Assembly: GCF_029240215.1 (NCBI RefSeq)
Contig: NZ_JARBTK010000008.1
Coordinates: 1-64,000 of the forward strand
Direction: 5' to 3'
Length of the DNA stretch: 64,000 nt
From: Chryseobacterium sp.
GTDB taxonomy: Bacteria > Bacteroidota > Bacteroidia > Flavobacteriales > Weeksellaceae
The notes under the pieces were generated by a model. It was not told the origin of the DNA, ran no database searches, and saw nothing but the letters and a program-made list of their open reading frames with translations. This document shows, piece by piece, positions 45,594 through 53,867 of the stretch (positions are counted from its first letter, which is position 1; each line of letters starts with the position of its first letter). The translations under genes were made by a program, and so were the position numbers.

Positions 45594-47081
45594 TTATTTT
45601 GAATGATTCATCATGTTTGAATCAATATTGATGTGTAAACCTGAAGCTACTTTCATGCCAAGCTCAATATTTGCTCTGAAGAAGTGACACAATTGACGGT
45701 TGATAATTTCATCTCTTTTTGGCCCGTCAATCCCGCTCATATGATCAATAATATTTTTAACCAAATGATCTCTGTCTTCCTGATTCATTGCTTTTGTATA
45801 TAGTAATCCGGGTTGAGTGTAATGGTCGTCATCATTTTCGTTACGATTGTAGTTTGCCACATGATTACTGTCTAATTCATATTCGAAATTCTTATATGAA
45901 GAATCCGGTTGTATGTCATCAAAACTATTGGGATGATAATTGGGCTTGTCTTGGTATTCGCTCGAATCTGCCATAAAACCGTCTCTTTGATAATTATTGA
46001 CTGCAAAAGGACATCTGTTTACTTCTAATTGATGAGAATTTACACCCACTCTGTATCGATGGGCGTCAGGATAAGAAAATAATCTTCCCTGAAGCATTTT
46101 ATCTGGTGAAAAACTGATTCCGTTGATTAAATTACTCGGTGAAAAAGTTGACTGTTCTACATGAGCAAAGAAGTTATTCGGAATTTCATTGAGTTCCATT
46201 TCTCCGACCTCAATAAGTGGGAAATCTCCTTGAAACCATACTTTGGTAATATCAAAAGGATTCCATCTAAACTCTTTTGCCTGCTCTTCCGTCATGGTTT
46301 GAATATACATCGTCCATTTTGGAAAATCACCGTTTTCGATAGCGTTACAAAGATCTTCCTGGGCAAAATCAGGATTTTCTCCTGCCATTTTAGTAGCATC
46401 TTCGTTGCTGAAGTTTTTAATTCCCTGTTTTGTTTTAAAATGGAATTTCACCCAGATTCTTTCATTCTTTTCATTAATCATCGAAAAAGTATGCGATCCA
46501 AAACCGTGCATGTGTCTGTAACCATGTGGAGTTCCTCTGTCTGACATTAAAATCAGAACCTGATGGAGTGATTCCGGATTTAAACTCCAGAAATCCCACA
46601 TCATTGTTGCGCTTTTAAGATTAGTTTTAGGAACTCTTTTTTGAGTGTGAATAAAATCGGGGAATTTTTTAGCGTCCTTAATAAAGAAAACCGGGGTGTT
46701 GTTTCCTACTAAATCCCAGTTTCCGTCTTCGGTATAAAATTTTAAAGCAAAGCCTCGTGGGTCTCTTGCTGTGTCTGCACTTCCTTTTTCACCTCCGACA
46801 GTTGAAAAACGGGCAAACATTTTACAGGAATTTCCTACTTGAGAAAAAAGTTTTGCTTTTGTGTATTTTGAAATATCATGAGTTACCGTAAATTTTCCAT
46901 AAGCACCGCTTCCTTTGGCGTGAACTATCCTTTCGGGAATTCTTTCTCTCACAAAATGAGCAAGATTTTCCTGTAAGATAAAGTCTTGCAGCAAAACCGG
47001 ACCTCTTGAACCTACGGTTTGAGAATCCTGATGCTCATAATAAGGAGCACCGCTGCTTGAAGTTAATTTTTTAGAATCCAT
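45594..47081 (-). CDS. katA: Monofunctional heme catalase
   Basis: A 495-residue clade 3-type catalase, start at MDSKKLTSSSGAPYY; the frame continues 14 codons upstream without a good start. The distal His is in PERIVHAKGSGAYG, the conserved Asn block is NWDLVGNNTPVFF, and the proximal heme ligand Tyr is in RLFSYPDAHRYRVGVN near residue 340. It converts hydrogen peroxide to water and oxygen. It is divergent from an oxyR homologue with 128 bases between, the classical arrangement for peroxide-induced control. Confidence 0.95.
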   Translation of the reverse strand: MDSKKLTSSSGAPYYEHQDSQTVGSRGPVLLQDFILQENLAHFVRERIPERIVHAKGSGAYGKFTVTHDISKYTKAKLFSQVGNSCKMFARFSTVGGEKGSADTARDPRGFALKFYTEDGNWDLVGNNTPVFFIKDAKKFPDFIHTQKRVPKTNLKSATMMWDFWSLNPESLHQVLILMSDRGTPHGYRHMHGFGSHTFSMINEKNERIWVKFHFKTKQGIKNFSNEDATKMAGENPDFAQEDLCNAIENGDFPKWTMYIQTMTEEQAKEFRWNPFDITKVWFQGDFPLIEVGEMELNEIPNNFFAHVEQSTFSPSNLINGISFSPDKMLQGRLFSYPDAHRYRVGVNSHQLEVNRCPFAVNNYQRDGFMADSSEYQDKPNYHPNSFDDIQPDSSYKNFEYELDSNHVANYNRNENDDDHYTQPGLLYTKAMNQEDRDHLVKNIIDHMSGIDGPKRDEIINRQLCHFFRANIELGMKVASGLHINIDSNMMNHSK

Positions 47082-47139
47082 AGAATTATATTTGATTGAT
47101 TTTTCAGTTTTCAGGAGCTGCAATCTGCTTAATAATTAT

Positions 47140-47147
47140 CAAATTTA
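47140..47147 (-). promoter_or_regulatory. -7 promoter element of katA
   Basis: TAAATTTG on the minus strand lies about 59 bases before the katA ATG, with a TTTG 23 bases upstream. It is within the shared katA-oxyR control region. Confidence 0.5.
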
Positions 47148-47160
47148 CTCGAATTTTTAA

Positions 47161-47189
47161 TTGGTTCTGACAAAAACATCATATCTTTG
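47161..47189 (+). promoter_or_regulatory. Promoter of the oxyR-type regulator gene
   Basis: TTG (47161-47163), 18 bases, TATCTTTG (47182-47189), about 20 bases before the ATG at 47210. The start would be near 47195, inside the region facing katA. Confidence 0.6.
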
Positions 47190-47209
47190 TCATAGATAAT
47201 ATTAATCAA

Positions 47210-48160
47210 ATGAACATTCAGCAATTGGAATATCTTATCGCTGTCGATAAGTATAAACATTTTGGTAAAGCTGCTCAGGCTTGTTTTATTACCCAGCCGA
47301 CATTAAGTGCAATGATACAGAAGTTTGAAGATGAGCTGGATGTAAAAGTCTTTGACAGAACGACTCATCCCATTCGTACAACAGATGTAGGGCTGCAAAT
47401 CATAGATCAGGCTAAAGTGATTATCGAAGCCGTCAACGAGCTGAAGAATAAAGCTAATTTATTGAATAATATTTTAGGCGGAACGATTAATTTGGGAATT
47501 ATCCCAACGGTATCGTCATTTATTTTGCCAACAGAAATTTTCCATTTTCTTGAAGATAACCCCAAGATTCTGATGAATGTGAAAGAAATGACTACGGATA
47601 ATATCATCAAAGCTCTGAAAGCCGGAGAATTGGATGCCGGAATTATTTCTACACCATACGATAATGCTAACGAATTTTATCAGGATTTTCTATTCAATGA
47701 AGAATTGATGATTTACAGTTCGGATACCGAAGCCAACAAGAAGAATACGTTTATCGTTCCTGACGAATTAAACGTTGAAAAAGTTTGGCTTTTGGAAGAA
47801 GGAAACTGTCTTAGAAATCAGTTTGAAAATATTTGTCATTTAAAAGAAAACAGATTAAAACCTAAAAATTTAGATTTCTTAGCTTCAAATATTCAGACTT
47901 TAGTTCATATGGTTGATAAAGTAGGCGGAATCAGTATTTTACCTGAATTGGCTTTAAATCAATTGTCTGAAGAGCAAAAAAGTAAAGTTTTCAGATTCAA
48001 AAAGCCTTTTCCTTACAGAGAAATAAGCATTATTTATTATAAGCCGACTTTCAAGCAGAAAATTATTGACGAATTAGGTTCATTTATCAAAAACTCGCTC
48101 AGCAAAAAACTGAATTTTAACGAAAATCCTAAAGATTATGTGAGCATCAAGCCTCAATAA
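47210..48160 (+). CDS. oxyR: OxyR-type LysR-family peroxide sensor
   Basis: A 316-residue LysR-family regulator: winged helix at residues about 1-60 (MNIQQLEYLIAVDKYKHFGK, TQPTLSAMIQKFEDEL) and a periplasmic-binding-like sensor domain. Two Cys at about residues 200 and 209 (EEGNCLRNQ and ENICHL) have the same nine-residue spacing as the redox pair Cys199 and Cys208 of E. coli OxyR, which form a disulfide on peroxide stress. It is divergent from katA and most likely activates it. Confidence 0.92.
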   Translation: MNIQQLEYLIAVDKYKHFGKAAQACFITQPTLSAMIQKFEDELDVKVFDRTTHPIRTTDVGLQIIDQAKVIIEAVNELKNKANLLNNILGGTINLGIIPTVSSFILPTEIFHFLEDNPKILMNVKEMTTDNIIKALKAGELDAGIISTPYDNANEFYQDFLFNEELMIYSSDTEANKKNTFIVPDELNVEKVWLLEEGNCLRNQFENICHLKENRLKPKNLDFLASNIQTLVHMVDKVGGISILPELALNQLSEEQKSKVFRFKKPFPYREISIIYYKPTFKQKIIDELGSFIKNSLSKKLNFNENPKDYVSIKPQ

Positions 48161-48221
48161 TCACTCTCAATATTGATATAAATCATTAATTTCAAGAAAA
48201 TTATAATTACCGTTCAAAAGT

Positions 48222-48253
48222 TTTGAGTATTAAGAAAATAGTACTTAAATTTG
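48222..48253 (+). promoter_or_regulatory. Promoter of metK
   Basis: TTTG (48222-48225), 20 bases, TAAATTTG (48246-48253): a perfect match to the flavobacterial consensus. The start near 48259 is about nine bases before the riboswitch stem. Confidence 0.65.
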
Positions 48254-48261
48254 CCAGCGTT

Positions 48262-48319
48262 ATTAACGAGGAAAAATTTGACCTGATTGCAACCTCTCTA
48301 AAAAAATGCTAAAACAGTA
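48262..48319 (+). promoter_or_regulatory. Probable SAM-II riboswitch upstream of metK
   Basis: GAGG (48268-48271) and CCTC (48293-48296) form P1, enclosing ATTTGACCTGATTGCAA, which matches the ligand-binding loop of the crystallised SAM-II aptamer. Then follows a GCTAAAACAG strand (48308-48317), the 3' pseudoknot partner. Spacing of all parts agrees with SAM-II. The GCTAAAA strand can also pair with TTTTAGC at about 48326-48332, giving an alternative hairpin. Confidence 0.78.
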
Positions 48320-48393
48320 TATTCTTTTTAGCTTTTTCTGGGCAATTATTCATTTTTTTCTTCTACATTTAATTTTAAAAATACAAGAATAAT

Positions 48394-49674
48394 ATGTCTT
48401 ATTTATTTACGTCTGAATCAGTTTCAGAAGGGCATCCAGATAAAATTGCCGACCAGATTTCCGATGCATTAATCGATAACTTTTTAGCATATGACAAAAC
48501 TTCAAAAGTAGCTTGCGAAACTTTGGTGACGACAGGACAGGTTGTTTTGGCTGGTGAGGTAAAATCTGATGCTTATCTTGATGTACAAACGATTGCCAGA
48601 GAAGTAATCAACGGAATTGGTTATACGAAGGGTGAATATATGTTCAACGGTGATTCTTGTGGTGTAATCTCTGCAATTCACGAACAATCTCCGGATATCA
48701 ATCAAGGTGTTGACAGAGCTGTAAATGACGAGTCTTTCGAAGCTAAAGCAAATGCACAGGGAGCAGGAGATCAGGGAATGATGTTCGGATATGCAACCAA
48801 CGAGACGGCAAACTATATGCCTTTGGCTTTAGATTTAGCCCATACGATTCTGAAAGAACTTTCTGCGATCAGAAGAGAAGATTCTGAAATCAAATATCTT
48901 CGTCCTGATGCAAAATCTCAGGTGACGATTGAATATTCTGATGATCACAAACCGGTAAGAATAGATTCTATCGTAGTTTCTACTCAGCACGATGATTTTG
49001 CTGCTGAAGAAGAAATGCTGAACAAGATCAGAGAAGATATCAAAAATATTTTGATTCCGAGAGTTGTTGCTTTGCAGACTGAGGAAATTAAAGCTTTATT
49101 CAATGATCAAATTAAATATCACATCAACCCAACTGGAAAATTCGTAATCGGAGGTCCTCACGGAGATACAGGTTTGACAGGAAGAAAAATCATCGTAGAT
49201 ACTTACGGTGGAAAAGGAGCTCACGGTGGTGGTGCATTTTCAGGGAAAGATCCTTCAAAAGTAGACAGAAGTGCTGCTTATGCTACGAGACACATCGCAA
49301 AAAACTTAGTTGCAGCAGGTGTTGCAGATGAGGTTTTGGTACAGGTTTCTTATGCAATTGGTGTTGCCGAACCATGTGGTTTATACATTAATACTTACGG
49401 AACTTCAAAAGTAGGTTTACATGATGGTGAAATTGCTAAAAAAGTGTCTACAGTATTTGATCTTAGACCTTACGCAATCGAGCAGAATCTTAAACTAAGA
49501 AATCCTATCTACCAAGAGACTGCATCTTACGGTCACATGGGAAGAGAGCATTTTGTTGCTGATAAGACTTTCAATAAAGGTCATAAAAACGAATTGACTT
49601 TAACAGGTTTGGAATTCTTTACCTGGGAAAAATTAGACAAAGTAGAAGAAATTAAATCCGCATTTGGAATTTAA
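48394..49674 (+). CDS. metK: S-adenosylmethionine synthetase
   Basis: A 426-residue enzyme making S-adenosylmethionine from methionine and ATP. Signature blocks are [16 protein letters not shown] (ATP and metal site), [36 protein letters not shown] and [20 protein letters not shown]. It is somewhat longer than the E. coli enzyme (384 residues), as usual in Bacteroidota. It is preceded by a promoter and a probable SAM-II riboswitch and followed by a terminator, so it is a single-gene transcript with product feedback. Confidence 0.97.
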   Translation: MSYLFTSESVSEGHPDKIADQISDALIDNFLAYDKTSKVACETLVTTGQVVLAGEVKSDAYLDVQTIAREVINGIGYTKGEYMFNGDSCGVISAIHEQSPDINQGVDRAVNDESFEAKANAQGAGDQGMMFGYATNETANYMPLALDLAHTILKELSAIRREDSEIKYLRPDAKSQVTIEYSDDHKPVRIDSIVVSTQHDDFAAEEEMLNKIREDIKNILIPRVVALQTEEIKALFNDQIKYHINPTGKFVIGGPHGDTGLTGRKIIVDTYGGKGAHGGGAFSGKDPSKVDRSAAYATRHIAKNLVAAGVADEVLVQVSYAIGVAEPCGLYINTYGTSKVGLHDGEIAKKVSTVFDLRPYAIEQNLKLRNPIYQETASYGHMGREHFVADKTFNKGHKNELTLTGLEFFTWEKLDKVEEIKSAFGI

Positions 49675-49693
49675 TCAATTCTTTTAAATATTT

Positions 49694-49722
49694 AAACTGC
49701 CTTATCTAACGAAAGATAAGGC
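49694..49722 (+). terminator. Terminator of metK
   Basis: Perfect 13-bp stem AACTGCCTTATCT / AGATAAGGCAGTT with loop AACGAA and an eight-T run. Confidence 0.92.
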
Positions 49723-49757
49723 AGTTTTTTTTAAATTTACGTTTTAAATAAAATAAG

Positions 49758-50249
49758 ATGAAGAACTTTTGTTGGATAGTGGCAATTGTATTTGTATGTT
49801 TTCTAAGTGCTTTTTCAAAAGCTCAGGTTACGATACATAAAATGGTGAATGTAGGATATGTCTACCAGAATCAAAGCTTTGGTGAAGTAGGAGTAAAGTT
49901 ACTTTTCTTGAAAACCGATGATGTCATCTACAGATTGGGTGCCTCTGCATTAATGGGTTCTGCAAATTCTGAATTTGCCATCATGCCAAAAGTGAATGCA
50001 GATGTTTTATTAAATTTTGAAAAAAATGTAGACTTCAAACATTCTTATTATTTTTTGGCAGGAGTTGAAGGAACAAATAAATATATAGCTCCAAAAATCG
50101 GAGTTTCTATATTCGGTCTTTTAGATTTGACAGGAGGTTATGCTTTTTCGATTGCAGACAGCAGATTAAATGGCAAAGAATTGAAAGGTTTAAATATTAA
50201 TTTCACATTAAATATTCCTACAGCATTCTTACATGACATGTTTAAGTAG
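49758..50249 (+). CDS. Secreted outer-membrane-like protein of unknown function
   Basis: A 163-residue protein with signal peptide (cleavage after SKAQ, about residue 22). The mature part alternates hydrophobic and polar residues (KMVNVGYVYQNQSFGEVGVK, PKIGVSIFGLLDLTGGYAFS), typical of a small beta-barrel of eight or so strands. I do not recognise the family. It is a lone gene between metK and the sigma factor. Confidence 0.7.
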   Translation: MKNFCWIVAIVFVCFLSAFSKAQVTIHKMVNVGYVYQNQSFGEVGVKLLFLKTDDVIYRLGASALMGSANSEFAIMPKVNADVLLNFEKNVDFKHSYYFLAGVEGTNKYIAPKIGVSIFGLLDLTGGYAFSIADSRLNGKELKGLNINFTLNIPTAFLHDMFK

Positions 50250-50326
50250 ATTTTTTTATAGAATTCTTTGAAATATTTAATAATTAGTTAACAGTTATTA
50301 AAATTTTATTTATATTTACAACATAA

Positions 50327-50357
50327 TTTGATGCTTATAGAATAGACTTTACTTTTT
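50327..50357 (+). promoter_or_regulatory. Promoter of the sigma-factor transcript
   Basis: TTTG (50327-50330), 19 bases, TACTTTTT (50350-50357; one mismatch to TAnnTTTG). The predicted start near 50363 coincides with the 5' side of the structured leader. Confidence 0.45.
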
Positions 50358-50362
50358 AAACA

Positions 50363-50430
50363 ACTTTGTAGCTACGATAAACCAGTCAGAATGACGGGAG
50401 ACAGCTTGGCTACAAGTATATACTGAGAAG
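50363..50430 (+). promoter_or_regulatory. Structured 5' leader upstream of the sigma-factor gene
   Basis: A closing stem TTGTAGC (50366-50372) and GCTACAA (50409-50415) encloses about 36 bases that hold an inner hairpin GTCAGAATGAC and a purine-rich CGGGAGACAGC stretch. This looks like a folded RNA element between the start of transcription and the ATG at 50438. I cannot assign it to a known class. Confidence 0.45.
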
Positions 50431-50437
50431 AAAAGTC

Positions 50438-51025
50438 ATGAAATCAACAGATAGCCTATTAATATCTCTTTACCAGAAAGGAGACGAAGAAGCATTATCA
50501 ACCCTTATACATCGTCATCAGAAAGACCTTTTTTCATTTATTCTTTACAAAATAAATGATGAATATTTGGCAAACGACGTTTTCCAGGATACTTTTATTA
50601 AAATTATCGTCATGCTAAAGGAGGGACGTTATAATGAGGAAGGAAAGTTTATTCTTTGGGCAAAAAGAATTGCACAAAATCTTATTATTGACCATTTCAG
50701 AGCTAAATCTAAAAATGTAAAAGTTTCTGAAACTACTTTTGATAATGATGAGTTTTCTATTTTTGATTTGATCAGAGAGCCGTCTGAAAATATCGAGGAT
50801 CAATTAGTAAGTATGCAGATTCAGGAAGATCTGCTGAAAATGCTTCAGTGTCTTCCCGAAAATCAGCAAGAGGTGATAAAACTCAGGTTTTTCGACGGAT
50901 TGAGTTTTAAAGAGATCGCAGATCATACGGATATGAGTATTAATACGACTTTAGGCAGGGTTCGCTATGCACTGATCAACTTAAGAAAAATCATGGAAGA
51001 AAATAATATTATTTTAACGAGATAA
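50438..51025 (+). CDS. RNA polymerase sigma-70 family factor (ECF type)
   Basis: A 195-residue sigma factor with region 2 (LISLYQKGDEEALSTLIHRH, NDVFQDTFIKII, about 8-75) and region 4 (LPENQQEVIKLRFFDGLSFK, EIADHTDMSINTTLGRVRYA, about 130-185). It lacks regions 1 and 3, typical of extracytoplasmic-function factors. No anti-sigma gene with a membrane segment follows; the next gene encodes a 44-residue basic peptide. The long structured leader suggests control at the RNA level. Confidence 0.9.
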   Translation: MKSTDSLLISLYQKGDEEALSTLIHRHQKDLFSFILYKINDEYLANDVFQDTFIKIIVMLKEGRYNEEGKFILWAKRIAQNLIIDHFRAKSKNVKVSETTFDNDEFSIFDLIREPSENIEDQLVSMQIQEDLLKMLQCLPENQQEVIKLRFFDGLSFKEIADHTDMSINTTLGRVRYALINLRKIMEENNIILTR

Positions 51026-51070
51026 TAATTCACTCACTTTCACGTTTTAAAGAAAAAACATTTTTTGCCT

Positions 51071-51205
51071 ATGAAAAATAACGATTCTTTAAAAATGAAA
51101 AGTTTGAAACCCAAAAAACAAACCATTGATTTTTTGCTTAGTTTCTCAAAAAGTCTTGACGTGGTAAAGATTAAAAACAATCATTATCACCTTTCAAAAA
51201 ATTAA
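51071..51205 (+). CDS. Small basic protein of 44 residues downstream of the sigma factor
   Basis: An ATG at 51071 opens MKNNDSLKMKSLKPKKQTID, then FLLSFSKSLDVVKIKNNHYH and LSKN, ending in TAA. It is Lys- and Ser-rich with a short amphipathic centre and no membrane segment. It lies 45 bases behind the sigma-factor gene on the same strand and 17 bases before the next gene, leaving little non-coding room around it. It may modulate the sigma factor, but that is inference from position. Confidence 0.55.
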   Translation: MKNNDSLKMKSLKPKKQTIDFLLSFSKSLDVVKIKNNHYHLSKN

Positions 51206-51222
51206 TCATTAATTTGTGCTGT

Positions 51223-51918
51223 ATGAAAATTCAGCACATTTTTTTTGATCTCGATAATACGCTTTGGGATCACCGTAAAAACGCTTATCTCACGATCAAC
51301 AGTCTTTTCGAAAAAGAAGAAATTACTTTAAAATATAATATTGATTTTGAAGAATTTCATTCTGTATATCATGAGATCAACGAAAAACTTTGGGAGCAAA
51401 TTCGAGACGGTGAAATTGATAAAGATTACCTCCGAAAACACCGATTTTATGATACATTTAAACGGTTTGGAATTGATGATTTAAAATTATCAATGTTTTT
51501 TGAAGAACATTTTTTAGATAAAATTCTTAATTACAACTATTTGGTAGAAGGTGCAGAATATATTCTGGATTATTTAAAATCCAAAAACTATACTTTACAT
51601 ATTATTTCCAACGGTTTTCAGGAAGTCACAGAAAGAAAATGTATTCTATCAGGAATTGATCATTACTTTAATACGATTACAAGTGCCGATTCTGTTGGTG
51701 TGAGAAAACCAAATCCTGAAATATTTGAATATTCTTTAGATCTTTCCAAAGCTAAGAAAGAAGAAAGTATTCTAATCGGTGACGATTGGATCGCAGATGT
51801 CGTAGGAGCCCAGAATTTCGGGATAGATGTGATTTTCTTTGATGTTTTTAATGAAAATCCAAAGCAGGAAAATTTGAAAGTTATTAAACATCTTTTACAG
51901 ATTAAAGAATATTTGTAA
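51223..51918 (+). CDS. HAD-family pyrimidine nucleotidase (YjjG type)
   Basis: A 231-residue haloacid dehalogenase-like phosphatase, start set at MKIQHIFFDLDNTLWDHRKN, which holds motif I (DLDNT). Motif II is HIISNGFQ, motif III the Lys in VRKPNPEIFEY, and motif IV GDDWIADVVGA. The HAD subtype matches YjjG-like noncanonical nucleotide 5'-nucleotidases, which clear unusual pyrimidine nucleotides. An upstream TTG extends the frame by three codons and was not preferred. Confidence 0.87.
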   Translation: MKIQHIFFDLDNTLWDHRKNAYLTINSLFEKEEITLKYNIDFEEFHSVYHEINEKLWEQIRDGEIDKDYLRKHRFYDTFKRFGIDDLKLSMFFEEHFLDKILNYNYLVEGAEYILDYLKSKNYTLHIISNGFQEVTERKCILSGIDHYFNTITSADSVGVRKPNPEIFEYSLDLSKAKKEESILIGDDWIADVVGAQNFGIDVIFFDVFNENPKQENLKVIKHLLQIKEYL

Positions 51919-51947
51919 GAAATGCTTTATCAATAAATTATTTTTAA

Positions 51948-51990
51948 AAAGTTTCGGCGACACCAAAGGTGCCGCCGAAACTTTATTCGG
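51948..51990. terminator. Bidirectional terminator
   Basis: AAAGTTTCGGCG and CGCCGAAACTTT, with an inner ACC/GGT pair, form a long GC-rich stem between the HAD gene and convergent trpS. Confidence 0.88.
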
Positions 51991-52005
51991 TTGAAAAAAT
52001 TTAGA

Positions 52006-52974
52006 TTAGATTCCCAAACTCTCTCTTACTCTTTTAATAGTCTCTGTAGCAATCGCTCTTGTTTTCACAGCGCCTTCCTGAAGTTTTGCTTCCAGTTCTT
52101 CAAGATTATTCATGTAGTAAGAAAATAACTCTCTTTCTTTTTCAAATCTTGTTAAAATTAAATCTAAGAGCTCTTTTTTTGCATGACCGTAACCAAAGTT
52201 TCCGGCTAGATATTTAGCTCTCAATTCTTCTGTTTGCTCTGGAGTTGCAATCAGCTCATAGATTGCAAAAGTCTTATCAGTGGAGGGATCTTTTGGTTCT
52301 TCCAAAGATTTAGAATCACTTTCGATGCTCATTACCTGTTTTTTCAATTGCTTTTCAGGTAAGAAAATATTGATGATATTTCCTCTTGATTTCGACATTT
52401 TGTGTCCGTCGATTCCGGGAACATATTTCGTGTTTTCCTGAAGCTCGGCTTGAGGTAAAACCAATACTTCACCCATTTGATTATTAAACCTTGAAGCTAC
52501 ATCACGGGCAATTTCCAAATGTTGAAGCTGATCTTTTCCAACAGGTACAATTTCGGCATCGTACAACAAAATATCTGCCGCCATCAAAATAGGATAGGTA
52601 AACAAACCTGCGTTTACGTCCTGCAAACGGTCAGCTTTATCTTTAAAAGAATGCGCTAAAGTTAGTCTCTGATAAGGAAAAAAACATGATAAATGCCAAG
52701 ATAGTTCACAGGTTTCAGGGATGTCGCTCTGTCTGTAAAAGAATGTTTTTTCGGTATCAAGTCCGCAGGCAAGCCAAGCTGCAGCAATTTCGTACGTGTT
52801 GTTTTTAAGTTCTTTTGCATCTTTTATCTGTGTAAGCGAATGAAGATTCGCAATAAATAAAAATGATTCGTTTCCTGATTGCTTTGATAGTTCAATCGCA
52901 GGAATAATAGCACCTAAAAGGTTTCCAAGGTGCGGTGTTCCGGTGGCTTGTATGCCGGTAAGAATTCTTGACAT
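52006..52974 (-). CDS. trpS: Tryptophanyl-tRNA synthetase
   Basis: A 322-residue class I aminoacyl-tRNA synthetase. The HIGH-type motif is GTPHLGNLLGA near residue 15 and the KMSKS motif is HKMSKSRGN near residue 194. Blocks ILMAADILLYDAEIVPVGKD and DQLQHLEIARDVA are typical of TrpRS. Normal length. The gene is alone on its strand with a convergent terminator downstream. Confidence 0.96.
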   Translation of the reverse strand: MSRILTGIQATGTPHLGNLLGAIIPAIELSKQSGNESFLFIANLHSLTQIKDAKELKNNTYEIAAAWLACGLDTEKTFFYRQSDIPETCELSWHLSCFFPYQRLTLAHSFKDKADRLQDVNAGLFTYPILMAADILLYDAEIVPVGKDQLQHLEIARDVASRFNNQMGEVLVLPQAELQENTKYVPGIDGHKMSKSRGNIINIFLPEKQLKKQVMSIESDSKSLEEPKDPSTDKTFAIYELIATPEQTEELRAKYLAGNFGYGHAKKELLDLILTRFEKERELFSYYMNNLEELEAKLQEGAVKTRAIATETIKRVRESLGI

Positions 52975-53060
52975 TTGTTTTGAATTATTTATAAAAATTA
53001 ATGAATTGCAAATTTAATGAAACTATTTAAAGTCTAATAATGTAATGCTTATTTCCTTTA

Positions 53061-53109
53061 TTTGTCATCCTGAAAAGTATAACTGTTGAGATTCTTTCAG
53101 AATGACAAA
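53061..53109. repeat. Dispersed inverted repeat 'TCATCCTGAA' type
   Basis: TTTGTCATCCTGAAA (53061-53075) and TTTCAGAATGACAAA (53095-53109) form a hairpin. A further half copy TTCATCCTGAAAAGATC is at 53162-53178. The 242-base gap between trpS and the next gene is filled largely by this repeat and has no other content that I can see. Confidence 0.6.
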
Positions 53110-53216
53110 GATTACGTTTATAGATGTTATTTATGAAGATAGCAATTATTCAGTCTGTTTGTTCATCCTGAAAAGATCTCAACTTTATTTATAATTGTTT
53201 TAAAATTACGCAGGAA

Positions 53217-53853
53217 TTAAAATCTTATCCCCTCCATATTTCGTTCAACGCCAAAAATCAGATCCCAATAAACTTTTGCTTTTGCGAGATATTCTCGGCT
53301 GTTGGTCTTGAGTCCTGCATATTTATTCACATCCTTTGCATTGTAACCGTAAGCTTCAATTCCGTTTTTTCTTGCTAAAAATACTGCCCTTTCATTATGA
53401 AATTTTTGCGAAATGATAATCAGCTTTTTCTGTCCGAAAATTTCTTTTGCTCTTACAACAGAATCCAAAGTCCTGAAACCCGCAAAATCAAGAAAAATCT
53501 TATCTTCTGGGATTCCGTATTGCATTAAAGTAAGCTGCATGTCTTCAGGTTCATTATAATCTTTTCGGCTGTTGTCGCCACTCACAATGATGTATTCTAT
53601 CCTACCACTTTTATAGAGATCAACAGTCGCTTTTATCCTGTTATAGAAATAAGCATTTGGTTGTCCGTTTGTTAAGTTTTTTGCTTGTTCCTAATAATAA
53701 AGCTGTTTTCGTTTTGGGAATTTCTTCAAGATAGTTGGAAACATAGGCATTGCTGTATTTCTTAATGCTGTAATTGGCAAAAGCAATAAAAATAATTCCT
53801 GCGACGAAAAGAAGCAGGAAAAATTTTAAAATATTTTTAAAAACTTTTTTCAT
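53217..53853 (-). pseudogene. SanA/YdcF-like (DUF218) envelope protein with a frameshift
   Basis: Two frames together encode one protein. The first (from 53853) has an N-terminal membrane helix, ALLLGTSKKL, then goes off into KRTTKCLFL and a stop at 53641. The other frame, from about 53677, reads TNGQPNAYFYNRIKATVDLY and IIVSGDNSRKDYNEPEDM, the normal SanA continuation. One extra base in GTTAAG (53671-53676) explains the break; removing an A restores the frame. SanA-like proteins act at the cell envelope, with reported roles in vancomycin sensitivity. Whether the change is real or a sequencing error cannot be decided here. Confidence 0.75.
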
Positions 53854-53867
53854 TAAATATGAATTGT

